Below are positions 47,010 to 55,835 of a stretch of DNA of 64,000 bases, piece by piece. The stretch's first letter is position 1. Every line of letters starts with the position of its first letter. The notes under the pieces were generated by a model. The model did no database searches and was not told where the DNA came from. It was given only the letters and a program-made list of their open reading frames with translations. Location: NCBI RefSeq assembly GCF_027920545.1, contig NZ_CP115859.1, positions 2,474,001 through 2,538,000 on the forward strand, read 5' to 3'. The DNA comes from Chryseobacterium camelliae (GTDB lineage: Bacteria > Bacteroidota > Bacteroidia > Flavobacteriales > Weeksellaceae). A program made the position numbers and the translations under genes.

Positions 47010-47519
47010 ATGGTTAGCGAGAAAATTGCAAAATTAATTAACGAACAAATAGCTCACGAACAATACGCTGCACAATATTATCTTTCAATGTCTGCTTGGT
47101 TTTCAAGTAAGGATCTGGATGGAATTGCCAATTATTTCAGAGTGCAGAGCAAAGAAGAATTGATGCATGCTGATAAAATGTTTGATTATTTAAATGATGT
47201 AGGAGGCGAAATCATTATAGGAGAAATTGCAAAACCACCTCATGAATTTGAAAATGCAACAGATATTTTTGAAAAAGCATTGGCTCACGAGAAAATCGTA
47301 ACAAAAAGTATCTTTAATATTGTAAAAAATGCAAATGAAGAAGGAGATTTTGCGACTACTTCTTTCCTGCAATGGTTCATCAACGAACAGGTAGAAGAGG
47401 AAGCAAGTGCATCACAATTGGTGACTAAAATTAAAATGGTGTGTGATAATCCTTCTGCATTGTATCTTTTTGATCAGGAATTGGCACAGAGAGTGTTTAC
47501 TCCGGATCCGACAGCTTAA
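47010..47519 (+). CDS. ftnA: Bacterial ferritin
   Basis: 169 residues of the non-haem ferritin family forming 24-subunit iron-storage shells. The ferroxidase residues are visible: INEQIAHEQYAAQYYLS near 9-25 (Glu), SKEELMHADKM near 47-57 (E-x-x-H), ALAHEKIV near 92 and FINEQVEEE near 125. The start is MVSEKIAK, chosen because the longer reading would begin upstream of the predicted transcription start. It has the best promoter in the window. A GC-rich palindrome follows the stop. Confidence 0.95.
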   Translation: MVSEKIAKLINEQIAHEQYAAQYYLSMSAWFSSKDLDGIANYFRVQSKEELMHADKMFDYLNDVGGEIIIGEIAKPPHEFENATDIFEKALAHEKIVTKSIFNIVKNANEEGDFATTSFLQWFINEQVEEEASASQLVTKIKMVCDNPSALYLFDQELAQRVFTPDPTA

Positions 47520-47548
47520 TTTAGCTTTAAGTTATTAAAAGCATAGCT

Positions 47549-47577
47549 TTTCGGCGGCACCAAAGGTGCCGCCGAAA
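47549..47577. repeat. GC-rich perfect palindrome C
   Basis: TTTCGGCGGCACC (47549-47561) pairs perfectly with GGTGCCGCCGAAA (47565-47577) around an AAA loop. It is palindrome B in the opposite orientation. It lies after ferritin and 24 bases before the IS element. Confidence 0.85.
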
Positions 47578-47601
47578 TTTTTATAAATTGAATTAGTCAA
47601 T

Positions 47602-48779
47602 ACTTAATCTGACAGTTATAATCAAATTAAATAACTTTAAAACAGATTAAGTATTATGACAACGCAACAAAAAATTATCAAAAACAAGTTAGGTGTACTT
47701 GAATTAGCACAACATTTAGGAAATGTATCCAAAGCTTGTAAAGTAATGGGTTATTCCCGAGACAGTTTTTATCGATTCAAAGAACTGTATGAGCAAGGAG
47801 GTGAATTAGCATTACAGGAAATCTCGAGAAGAAAGCCAGTATTAAAGAATCGTGTGGATGAAGTTATTGAAAAGGCTGTTGTTGATATAGCCATTGAAAA
47901 CCCTGCTTTGGGGCAGCTTAGAGTAAGTAATGAACTTAAAAAGAAAGGTTTCATTGTATCGCCAGGGGGAGTCAGAAGTATTTGGTTAAGGCACGATCTA
48001 CATACATTTAAGTTAAGATTAAAAGCTTTGGAAGCCAAATCCGCTCAAGATGGTATAGTCCTTACTGAATCTCAACTTTCAGCATTAGAAAGGGCTAAGG
48101 AAGAGAAAAAAGCTCACGGAGAAATTGAAACTCATCATCCTGGATATTTAGGAGCTCAAGACACTTATTACGTAGGCAATATCAAAGGAGTTGGACATAT
48201 TTATCAGCAAACTTTTATTGACACGTATTCTAAAGTAGTATTTGCAAAGCTATATGACCGTAAAAATGCTCTTATTGCTGCTGACATGCTTAATGATCAG
48301 GTAGTCCCTTTCTTTGAGCAGCAGGAACTTCGTTTACTCAGAATTTTAACAGACAGAGGAACGGAATACTGTGGAATAAGAGAACAGCATGAATACCAAC
48401 TTTATTTAGCCATTGAAGATATTGATCACACGAAGACCAAGGCTAAAAGTCCTCAGACTAACGGCATTTGTGAACGCTTTCACAGGACGATACAGGAAGA
48501 GTTTTATGCCATAGCTTTCAGAAAGAAAATTTATAGAAGCATTGAAGAACTGCAATTAGACCTAAACAGCTGGCTATCGTATTACAACAATGAAAGAACG
48601 CATACAGGAAAACATTGTTACGGTAAAACACCGATGCAGATGTTTTTGGATAGTAAACCTATTGCAAAAGAGAAATTATTGGAAACTCTTGCAGAGGAAC
48701 AAAAAATCCTTACTTTTGGAAGTAAGGACAATATTGGATAACTGACAATTATTTTTAACCCCTAACTGTCAGATAAAGT
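47602..48779 (+). mobile_element. IS481-type insertion sequence
   Basis: About 1178 bases. The ends ACTTAATCTGACAGTTA (47602-47618) and, reading inward from the right, ACTTTATCTGACAGTTA (48779-48763) match at 16 of 17 positions. One transposase gene fills the element. The right terminal repeat provides the last five codons and the stop of the helicase-nuclease gene. I could not see a convincing target-site duplication, so the outer limits may be off by a few bases. Confidence 0.85.
47656..48741 (+). CDS. IS481 family transposase
   Basis: 361 residues and apparently intact. An N-terminal helix-turn-helix region (about 10-60, LAQHLGNVSKACKVMGYSRD) is followed by a second DNA-binding part (QLRVSNELKKKGFIVSPGGV). 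The DDE integrase core comes next, with Asp in QTFIDTYSKVVFAKLYD (near 188), Asp in ILTDRGTEYCG (near 236) and Glu in SPQTNGICERFHRT (near 271). YYNNERTHTGKHCYGKTPM follows, as in many DDE transposases. The ATG is immediately preceded by one arm of a 13-base inverted repeat whose other arm overlaps the left IS end. Confidence 0.93.
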   Translation: MTTQQKIIKNKLGVLELAQHLGNVSKACKVMGYSRDSFYRFKELYEQGGELALQEISRRKPVLKNRVDEVIEKAVVDIAIENPALGQLRVSNELKKKGFIVSPGGVRSIWLRHDLHTFKLRLKALEAKSAQDGIVLTESQLSALERAKEEKKAHGEIETHHPGYLGAQDTYYVGNIKGVGHIYQQTFIDTYSKVVFAKLYDRKNALIAADMLNDQVVPFFEQQELRLLRILTDRGTEYCGIREQHEYQLYLAIEDIDHTKTKAKSPQTNGICERFHRTIQEEFYAIAFRKKIYRSIEELQLDLNSWLSYYNNERTHTGKHCYGKTPMQMFLDSKPIAKEKLLETLAEEQKILTFGSKDNIG

Positions 48780-51700
48780 CGTGGCTATTACATATAAATA
48801 AATCAACTGAGTCTTCAACACCTTTCTTCCCAATTTTTCCAGAATGTGCTTGTAGTTCTCAATCTGCTTCTCATTCTTCTCTGTTTCTTCCCCAGTTTTA
48901 AAATCGATGATAATATAACCTTCATCACTTTTCAATATCCGGTCGGGGCGATACATGCGGCTTTCCCCGTTTTCGGAAATCATGATGTCTTTTTCATTGA
49001 TGACTTCCCATTTTTCATCAAAAAATTCAGCGTAGGTTTTAATAATTTGTTCTAATGTATTTTGAATTTCATCCTTTTCTTCATGGGTGATTTGTCCATC
49101 CAGAACATAAGTCTCCAATACCTTTGCAATATCTTTTTCAGTATTGATTTTCGATAACAGTTCATGAACAAAAAGTCCGATTCTTACCTTCTCGTTTCTT
49201 ACCTGGTAATTTTTGGAAGGAGTTGCAATTTTGATTGACGTATTTTTTTCGTTGATGTTTTTTAAGTTGTTGATATCTTTAGTCTCAAACGTTGACGTTT
49301 TATCTTTTGAATGTTTTTTCAACATTTCAGGATGAACTTCATAAACGTCAAATTCATCAAGATTTTCAGAGTTTTTAGATTGCAGAAATTCCAGCAATTC
49401 AAGATTGTTCGATGTTTTATTGGCTTTTTGGATATAAAAAAATAATTGCTCTACAGGTCGGGTTGTTGCAACATACTGTAAACATAGCCTGTCAACAAAA
49501 TTTTTATAGGCGTTTTGTTTGTTGAACTTTTCAATTTCCTCATCGTAGACTTCAAGATTTTTGCTGAATTGATTAATGTTAACCGATTTCAAAGCAGTGT
49601 TGTCGCTTGTTTCGAACCAGTTGGTAAACTCAGCATCACGATTTTTGTTCATCATTGGAATAAAGACAATCGGGAATTCCAGCCCTTTTGCTTTGTGGAT
49701 GGTCATGATCTGAATAGCATCAATATTTTCCGAAGCCTGAATGGTGTACGTTGAAGCTTCTTCATCCCAATATTTTAAAAACTCTTTCGTACTTGCACCT
49801 GCATTTTGAGTAAAGTTGAAAAGCATTTCCAGAAAATTCAACAGGAAATCAGTTTCTTTGTTTTCAACCGAAAATTCATTGATGTAATATTCTACAAAAT
49901 TGTACAGATTAAACCTTGGAAAATTATCCTGTCTTAATTGTAGAGAATATTTCTGTTGAATGAACTGCAAAATTGCTTCATGCGTTTCAATCTCCAAAAT
50001 TTCCTTCATTTCCAGTGTAAAATCTGACATGTGAATTCTTCCCAGCTTACTCAGATGATACATCATCATGATTAAATTGGGCTTATTCTTCGGATTGGTT
50101 TCCCATTTCAGAAATTCAATCACTGCTTTCAGGGTATTGGATAATTCTAAAGTAAGTCCTTTATCGGAAATCGTCTTAATATTTGTTTCTTCCCCTTTAT
50201 AATTGACTTTCAGGCTTCCCAGTTTTTGAGAGTAACTGAAAATATCGAAATTTCCCCGACAGAGAATCGTAATATCAGAAAATTTAAAACCATTATTCAG
50301 ACTTTCCTGGATATCTTTCTGCATTCTTTCAGAAGTATCGTTGTAGAAATCTTCGTTGGTTAGGTTTTCTATTAAATTAACTTTTACACGGCCATCGATT
50401 CCCGATTTTGGATTTTGCATTCCATCTGTTCCGAAAATATGTTGATGTTCTTCCGCTAATTCTCGTGAATGAAACTCATACAGCTCATTATTGAACTTCA
50501 CAATGTTTTTTGCACTTCGCCAGTTATCTTTTAAAACTAAAAGTTCTGCTTCTTTAGGAGAAATTTCTTTTTTATTGATAATATCCAGCATCAGCTTACT
50601 TTCACCACCACGAAAGCGGTAAATACTTTGTTTGGGATCACCAACTAACGTAAATGATGTATTTTCCGTAGAAACAGAGTGGTCTCTTAACGGTACGAAA
50701 TTCTGCCATTGAAGTTCTGAAGTATCCTGAAATTCATCAAAAAAATAATGCTGAAACTGTGAACCTACTTTTTCATAAATAAAGGCAGAAGGTTCATTCC
50801 GAAGATTTTCATTGATGAGAATATTGAATTTTGAAAGTAAAACCAGATCATTCTCTTCCTCGATTTTTTTCAATTCATCCTGAATGTCTTTATTTACTTT
50901 TAAAGGAAGAAGTGCCGATAAGATTTTCTCCTTTTTCTGGGTTTCAATGTATAAAAGAATCAGCTGCATTCTGTTTTCAAGCAATTGATCCAGAATTTCT
51001 AAGATTTCAGCTTCCTTATGCTTTGATTTCGTAGCTGCTCCTTTTCTGTAATTATTGATAACAGATTCTTCTGCAGTCGTTGGAAAAGGAAAACCTGTTC
51101 TTTTTTGATGATAGAAATCTAAAACTTTTGTGAAAAATCCCCCGATTCCATTTTTTCCCTGTGCAAAATCCTCAATCTCAATATTTCTGGACTTAAATAA
51201 ATCAATGGATTGTGTGGCAAGTTCTGCAGCCTGTTTTTTGTTGGCAACAATTTCTTTTCGAAGAGAGTCTTTTATGTTTTCATAATTCGTGTTGTCGAAA
51301 TCTTTATTGTTTTTAAGATGTTCGTAATGAATATCTTTTACAAACTCTTTCGCCGAATCATAAAGGTTTTTATTTAAGTTAATTCGCTCATTATTTTCAA
51401 GACTGTAATCTACATAATCCATGAAGGAATTGGAAATCACCTCATTTTCTCCGATTTGGTCGAGCATTTTGTCAACGGCTTCAATCAAAAACGGTTCTGC
51501 TTCGATTTCAAGATTAAAGTTCTTTGCCAATCCCAATTCATAGGAAAAACTTCTTACCAAGCGCGAATTGAAGCGGTCAATCGTTCCGATATTTAAAGTG
51601 GAGTAATTATGAAGAATATAATCCAGTAATTTTTTGGCTCGGAGATGCAATTCGTCAAGACTAATTTTCAATCCTTCCTCTTCAAATGCCTTTTGAATAT

Positions 51701-51932
51701 TTTTTAAGTCTCCATTGTCAGCAAAATGATCAGCAGAGAAATTTCCCAGCCACGATAAAATTCTTTCCTTCATTTCATTGGCTGCTTTATTGGTAAAGGT
51801 TAAAGCCAGAATATTCCTGATCGATTGCTGCTGATTAGGATACCGAAGACAGATCATCAAAAGCCTCTGAACAAGGGCGTATGTTTTCCCCGAACCCGCT
51901 GAAGCATTGATAACTGTATAAGAATTTTGCAT
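48762..51932 (-). CDS. RecB/AddA-type UvrD helicase-nuclease, 3' end formed by IS
   Basis: A 1056-residue ATP-dependent helicase with C-terminal nuclease, for double-strand break processing. Walker A is NASAGSGKTYAL (residues 9-20). Motif II/III region FDEFQDTSELQW, LVGDPKQSIYRFRGGE, IMTHKAKGLEFP-type motif V and QYVATTRPVEQLF motif VI are present, and the PD-(D/E)XK nuclease is seen in YRPDRILK and IIDFKTG near 1010-1025. The final residues TLSDS and the TAG stop are encoded by the right terminal repeat of the IS element, so the native C-terminus was altered, probably by only a few residues. No AddB/RecC partner lies in the window. Confidence 0.88.
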   Translation of the reverse strand: MQNSYTVINASAGSGKTYALVQRLLMICLRYPNQQQSIRNILALTFTNKAANEMKERILSWLGNFSADHFADNGDLKNIQKAFEEEGLKISLDELHLRAKKLLDYILHNYSTLNIGTIDRFNSRLVRSFSYELGLAKNFNLEIEAEPFLIEAVDKMLDQIGENEVISNSFMDYVDYSLENNERINLNKNLYDSAKEFVKDIHYEHLKNNKDFDNTNYENIKDSLRKEIVANKKQAAELATQSIDLFKSRNIEIEDFAQGKNGIGGFFTKVLDFYHQKRTGFPFPTTAEESVINNYRKGAATKSKHKEAEILEILDQLLENRMQLILLYIETQKKEKILSALLPLKVNKDIQDELKKIEEENDLVLLSKFNILINENLRNEPSAFIYEKVGSQFQHYFFDEFQDTSELQWQNFVPLRDHSVSTENTSFTLVGDPKQSIYRFRGGESKLMLDIINKKEISPKEAELLVLKDNWRSAKNIVKFNNELYEFHSRELAEEHQHIFGTDGMQNPKSGIDGRVKVNLIENLTNEDFYNDTSERMQKDIQESLNNGFKFSDITILCRGNFDIFSYSQKLGSLKVNYKGEETNIKTISDKGLTLELSNTLKAVIEFLKWETNPKNKPNLIMMMYHLSKLGRIHMSDFTLEMKEILEIETHEAILQFIQQKYSLQLRQDNFPRFNLYNFVEYYINEFSVENKETDFLLNFLEMLFNFTQNAGASTKEFLKYWDEEASTYTIQASENIDAIQIMTIHKAKGLEFPIVFIPMMNKNRDAEFTNWFETSDNTALKSVNINQFSKNLEVYDEEIEKFNKQNAYKNFVDRLCLQYVATTRPVEQLFFYIQKANKTSNNLELLEFLQSKNSENLDEFDVYEVHPEMLKKHSKDKTSTFETKDINNLKNINEKNTSIKIATPSKNYQVRNEKVRIGLFVHELLSKINTEKDIAKVLETYVLDGQITHEEKDEIQNTLEQIIKTYAEFFDEKWEVINEKDIMISENGESRMYRPDRILKSDEGYIIIDFKTGEETEKNEKQIENYKHILEKLGRKVLKTQLIYLYVIATTLSDS

Positions 51933-52087
51933 GTTTTGAGTGGAATTGAAACTGCAAGTTAGCTAAACTTGGCTTAAATTTTAACATATTTCAAGCGCTA
52001 TTTAACAGTTTTAAAAGTAAAATTCTAAAAGAATTCACAAAACACGTTAACTGTGGTTAAACTTATGGTTTAATTTAAAAATAACTT

Positions 52088-52095
52088 TAGTTTTG
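52088..52095 (+). promoter_or_regulatory. Bacteroidota -7 box before the carboxypeptidase-regulatory-like gene
   Basis: TAGTTTTG matches TAnnTTTG. It overlaps the TTG codon at 52093, so that codon cannot be a start; the GTG at 52114 lies about 12 bases after the predicted transcription start. Confidence 0.5.
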
Positions 52096-52113
52096 CTTTA
52101 TAAAAAACTGTCC

Positions 52114-52860
52114 GTGAAATTAAAACTACTTTTTACCTTTTTCGTCTTATTTTTCATCAACATGAATGCCCAAAACTATATTTTCGGTAAGATCAATACC
52201 GAAAATGGAGTTGAGTTGAAGGATGCTACTGTAATCAACATCAGGACTAACGAACGTGTCGTTTCTAATGACGACGGTCATTTTATGATTTCCGGAAGAG
52301 TAGGCGACGAGCTTCGTATTGTAAAATCAGGCTATGAAAGAGTGAGTAAAAAAGTAAATGAAGATAATGTAAAATCATCGTTACAAATTACCCTGATAAA
52401 AACGGCTACATTAATTGATGAGGTAGAGATCAAAAAGGGAATAACGGGAGATCTGTCTATTGATTCTAAAAATCTAAATCAACAGAAGAAGGTACAGAAG
52501 CTGAAAAGCGAACTTACGCTTTATATGTCTCAAAAATCCGATCCCAGGGTTTTGGCTGCAAGACCCGGAGAATTTGTTCAGCCTAAAGGACAAGGATTTT
52601 CTATAGGAAAAGTCAAAAATAAATGGGACGATATCGATTTTATGAAATACCTGATTTCTGTGTTGGGTGAGCAATATTTCATAGAGTTGAAAATTGAAAA
52701 ACCCCAAATTCAGCATTTTATCTATTATGTTTTTGCAGGAGGTTTTGAACGGAAAAATATATTGAAATACGGCTATTGCAGTGATGCAGATTTGATGAGG
52801 TTCCAACGTGCAGTATTGGTGAGAATCGCTTCTTATCGAGCCCCTCAAACCCAAAAATAA
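52114..52860 (+). CDS. Exported protein with carboxypeptidase-regulatory-like domain
   Basis: About 248 residues starting at a GTG (MKLKLLFTFFVLFFINMNAQ gives a clean signal peptide). An N-terminal CarboxypepD_reg-like beta-sandwich (about 20-100) shows IFGKINTENGVELKDATV, TNERVVSNDDGHFMI and ISGRVGDELRI. The C-terminal half is charged and helical and lacks a TonB plug or barrel, so it is not a receptor. Stand-alone proteins of this kind are common and uncharacterised in flavobacteria. It is divergent from the helicase gene. Confidence 0.75.
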   Translation: MKLKLLFTFFVLFFINMNAQNYIFGKINTENGVELKDATVINIRTNERVVSNDDGHFMISGRVGDELRIVKSGYERVSKKVNEDNVKSSLQITLIKTATLIDEVEIKKGITGDLSIDSKNLNQQKKVQKLKSELTLYMSQKSDPRVLAARPGEFVQPKGQGFSIGKVKNKWDDIDFMKYLISVLGEQYFIELKIEKPQIQHFIYYVFAGGFERKNILKYGYCSDADLMRFQRAVLVRIASYRAPQTQK

Positions 52861-52945
52861 ATAATTTAAGTGTTTGATTAGTATTTGAGTAACCGCATTT
52901 CGGAATAATAATTGATGATTGAGTAACATCAAATCACAAATTAAA

Positions 52946-53680
52946 ATGAATAAAACAATTATTGCTATCGCAGTTGCTGCATTGGGTTTCATCATCGGTT
53001 TAGGACTTTTAGGAAATGCCATCAAAAACCGGAATAAATCTGAAAATACCATTTCGGTAACCGGTTTAGGAACCAAACCATTTACCTCAGATCTTATCAC
53101 ATGGTCAGGAAGTTTTTCAAAAAATAATCTCGATCTGAAATCAGCTTATGACGAATTAGCTTCAGATCGAAAAGTGATTAATGATTATTTGCTTTCAAAA
53201 GGAATTAAGCAGAACGAAATCGTCTTCTCATCGGTAGATATTCAAAAGCAGTTCAGAAGCTATAATGATTCTAATGGAAATTATGTTCAGGGTGAGTTTT
53301 CCGGATATAACCTGACCCAAAAAGTGTCTATTGAAAGTAAGGAAGTTGCCAAAATTGAAAATCTTTCCAGGAATATTACCGAAATTATCAATCGTGGAAT
53401 TGAATTTACATCCTCTTCGCCATCCTATTTTTACACCAAGCTTTCTACGGTGAAGCAGGAAATGATCGCTTCTGCAACAAAAGATGCTAAGGAACGAGCT
53501 GAAAAAATCGCTGAAAACTCAGGAAGCAGCCTTGGTAACCTTAAAAAAGCAACAATGGGTGTCATACAGATTACCGCTCCGAATTCAAATGAAGATTATT
53601 CTTACGGAGGAACTTTTAATACGTCTTCTAAAGAAAAAGAAGCAAGTATTACTATAAAATTAGAATATGAAGTGAATTAA
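52946..53680 (+). CDS. SIMPL domain-containing protein
   Basis: 244 residues starting MNKTIIAIAVAALG, with one N-terminal membrane helix or uncleaved signal (about 4-25). A SIMPL (BP26/YggE-type) domain follows: ISVTGLGTKPFTSDLITWSGSF at its start, then the long helix near AYDELASDRKVINDYLLSKGIK and the final SITIKLEYEV. An in-frame TTG at 52919 is rejected because it adds a hydrophilic leader before the signal. Family members are periplasmic and linked to stress; molecular role unknown. Confidence 0.85.
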   Translation: MNKTIIAIAVAALGFIIGLGLLGNAIKNRNKSENTISVTGLGTKPFTSDLITWSGSFSKNNLDLKSAYDELASDRKVINDYLLSKGIKQNEIVFSSVDIQKQFRSYNDSNGNYVQGEFSGYNLTQKVSIESKEVAKIENLSRNITEIINRGIEFTSSSPSYFYTKLSTVKQEMIASATKDAKERAEKIAENSGSSLGNLKKATMGVIQITAPNSNEDYSYGGTFNTSSKEKEASITIKLEYEVN

Positions 53681-53708
53681 AAAAGTCAGAAGTTAGCTTC
53701 TGACTTTT
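53681..53708. terminator. Bidirectional terminator after the SIMPL gene
   Basis: AAAAGTCAGAAG (53681-53692) pairs perfectly with CTTCTGACTTTT (53697-53708) around TTAG, between convergent genes. Confidence 0.9.
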
Positions 53709-53712
53709 ATAT

Positions 53713-54225
53713 TTAATGATAAACAATATCGTAGATTTCTTCTTTGATTTCCTTTATATTTTCGGGAGCGTAGTTTGCCAGGAGCCAAAGTTTAAGAGCG
53801 TTTTTTCCTTCTCCATAGCTAGGCTGTACATATAGCTCATCTACTAGTCTGAAGTTATTTTTCTGATAAAACGCATAGCGTCTTTTGGCATCATCATCTA
53901 AATGTTCCGGTTCTATTTCCAAGATAATTCTAGGATAATTTTTAAATAAATAGCCAGTGATGTGAGAGCCTAGTTTCTGACTTCTGAACTCAGCAAATAC
54001 TTCAAAGTGCTCTACAAAAACAAAATGACTGAGCTCCCAGATAATTAAGTAGCCGATATTTTTTGTGTCATGCAAAACCGAAATAATCTTAGCATTCGGA
54101 TGACTCAAAAGATTGATAAAAGGAGCCCAATCCCTTCTTTCGTCTTCCGGAAAGGTGGTAGAATACGAGTTATAGATTTCCTGAACCCTGTAATCTTCAG
54201 GAGAAGTGATTTGTAAAAATTCCAT
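53713..54225 (-). CDS. GNAT family acetyltransferase-like protein
   Basis: 170 residues. The pattern is of a Gcn5-related domain: IYNSYSTTFPEDERRDW near residue 17, FVEHFEVFAEFRSQKLGSHITGYL (about 70-93, with a degenerate acetyl-CoA loop RSQKLG), ILEIEPEH near 101 and YAFYQKNNFRLV near 116. The substrate is unknown. It lies two bases from the PspC gene stop in a short minus-strand operon (DUF2851, PspC, GNAT). Confidence 0.75.
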   Translation of the reverse strand: MEFLQITSPEDYRVQEIYNSYSTTFPEDERRDWAPFINLLSHPNAKIISVLHDTKNIGYLIIWELSHFVFVEHFEVFAEFRSQKLGSHITGYLFKNYPRIILEIEPEHLDDDAKRRYAFYQKNNFRLVDELYVQPSYGEGKNALKLWLLANYAPENIKEIKEEIYDIVYH

Positions 54226-54227
54226 GG

Positions 54228-54449
54228 TTATAAATCAAAAACATTAGGTCTTCGGGTAATAAAAATATCTTTAATCCAAAGAGTAAAAGCCAAGCCCAGA
54301 TAAATTAAAAAGAAAAACCCTGCAGTCGCAAAAGTAGAGTAGATAAAAAACACTCTTAATTTTGAAACAGGAATTCCCAGTTTAGCGCCTGTTCTCGTAA
54401 GAACACCAAACCATTCTCTTTCCATTTTGTGTCGGATATTGCTCAGCAT
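54228..54449 (-). CDS. Small PspC-domain membrane protein
   Basis: 73 residues. The PspC-like pattern RTGAKLGIPVSKLRVFFIYS (about 19-38) is followed by one membrane helix (FATAGFFFLIYLGLAFTLWI). PspC domains take part in phage-shock envelope stress responses; this minimal version may only anchor. It starts one base after the DUF2851 stop and is two bases from the GNAT gene, so all three are probably co-translated. Confidence 0.78.
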   Translation of the reverse strand: MLSNIRHKMEREWFGVLTRTGAKLGIPVSKLRVFFIYSTFATAGFFFLIYLGLAFTLWIKDIFITRRPNVFDL

Positions 54450-54450
54450 T

Positions 54451-55716
54451 TTATGTCTCTTTTAAAATTTTTAAACCAATACCGCAATTTAAGCAATTTT
54501 TTGTTTCACAATTGCTTTTATAATGATAAATGAGGCTTTGGCTTTCCAGTGCTGTATCGGGTTTTACTTTCAGTTTTTTCCAGTTTTCAGTAATAAAATT
54601 CTTTTCAGGAGGTAAGCTTTTATAGAAGCTGATCATCTCTTCCGGGTTGTCTTCGTTATGGTATTGATGGTAAGTGTATTTTACAGGTAAAATGCTGTTG
54701 AAAATAATAAGATTGATAAATTCTTTGCTTAAAATTTTAGGTTGGATATGAGAAGATATTTTTCCAAAATTGAATTTATCATCCCAATATTCGGAAGCTT
54801 TGATATTTTTAAAAATTTCATATACTTCTTCAGAGTCTTTTGCCGAAATGAGTTTTGAGAAAAGATTCTGATGTTGAAAATAAAGGTTAGCTAACTGAGA
54901 AAGACGAATCGTTGGGAAATTCGGAGGTCTTAATCTTAAAAATTTAGGATGAGTTCTGAGATAAGGAAGGTTGAATTTTGTTGTAAGAAAATCAAATTCC
55001 CGTTTCCACAGTTTCATCTGGTCGTCGATTGGGTTTTCAAGCCAACCTGAAATTCCGAAAAATAAAGCTTCAAGCTGGATTTTATCCTGTCTGATTTTAT
55101 TAATGATGGAAAAATCTATGCTTTCTGCAATTTGTTTAAAAATAAAAGCATTCACTTTGAGCCCGAAAGAATAGGCGAGATGATGAAAAAGTACGGCTTC
55201 GAAATTATTTTTTGATCTTTTAAGATCTTCTTCAATAGAAATCGATTTTTCCTGAAGCTTTTTTAAAACATTCTCTTCATGGAAGTAAAAAGGAATGTTG
55301 TGGGGAGTGAAAAGGTTTTCACAGGAAATAAACTGATTTTCATAAAGTAGTTTTTCGTATTTCCCGAGAATATTCTCATCAATATGTTTTTTAAGTTCTA
55401 ATGTCGGGATATTTTTAGCGGTAAATTCTTCAATTTCTATGTCGTGCTGGAAGACTACATGTAGAATGATATTCTGATAATTAGGATCATCAGAATGCTG
55501 ATGGAAAATCCAGTCTGAAGATTTTACGTGCAGTTCAATGTTACCGGCAAGGATTACATTTTTAGTTTTAATTTTTGCCATCAGGAAATCGGGTCCGGAA
55601 TCCGTATTCCATTTTCCGGAATGTAGGATTTCAATTGAATTTCCATCAGTATCTTTAAAATCAAAATTGGTGAAAATCTTGAAATTCCAAAGATATTGGA
55701 GAAGCTTTTCATTCAT
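54451..55716 (-). CDS. DUF2851 family protein
   Basis: About 421 residues starting MNEKLLQYLWNFK, the usual family start; a GTG 21 bases earlier is less likely. The N-terminal signature is visible: ILHSGKWNTDSGPDFLMAKI, GNIELHVKSSDW and NIILHVVFQHD. The C-terminus carries a cysteine cluster (CETKNCLNCGIG) that may bind metal. The family has no assigned function. First gene of a minus-strand trio with the PspC and GNAT genes. Confidence 0.87.
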   Translation of the reverse strand: MNEKLLQYLWNFKIFTNFDFKDTDGNSIEILHSGKWNTDSGPDFLMAKIKTKNVILAGNIELHVKSSDWIFHQHSDDPNYQNIILHVVFQHDIEIEEFTAKNIPTLELKKHIDENILGKYEKLLYENQFISCENLFTPHNIPFYFHEENVLKKLQEKSISIEEDLKRSKNNFEAVLFHHLAYSFGLKVNAFIFKQIAESIDFSIINKIRQDKIQLEALFFGISGWLENPIDDQMKLWKREFDFLTTKFNLPYLRTHPKFLRLRPPNFPTIRLSQLANLYFQHQNLFSKLISAKDSEEVYEIFKNIKASEYWDDKFNFGKISSHIQPKILSKEFINLIIFNSILPVKYTYHQYHNEDNPEEMISFYKSLPPEKNFITENWKKLKVKPDTALESQSLIYHYKSNCETKNCLNCGIGLKILKET

Positions 55717-55784
55717 AATTTGTGTTTGTGTAACCACTAATTTATGAATTTTAATTAAATATATTTGATTCGGTTTACCATAAA

Positions 55785-55813
55785 AAACTGCTCAGAAATC
55801 ATCTGAACAGTTT
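55785..55813 (-). terminator. Intrinsic terminator after bshA
   Basis: On the minus strand AAACTGTTCAGA pairs with TCTGAGCAGTTT (one internal mismatch) and is followed by Ts (plus-strand A run 55782-55787). Confidence 0.7.
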
Positions 55814-55835
55814 ACATTTTTATGATAAAATGAAT

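Noticed and set aside
47590..48790. Target-site duplication for the IS element
   Set aside because: Flanks GTCAAT on the left and CGTGGC on the right do not match at any reasonable boundary shift, so none is claimed.
48762..51932. Anti-phage defence island around the helicase-nuclease
   Set aside because: The protein reads as a housekeeping RecB/AddA-type repair enzyme, and no known defence partner lies beside it; the IS element alone is not evidence of an island.
52093..52113. TTG start for the carboxypeptidase-regulatory-like gene
   Set aside because: This codon is part of a TAGTTTTG -7 box; the GTG at 52114 gives a clean signal peptide.
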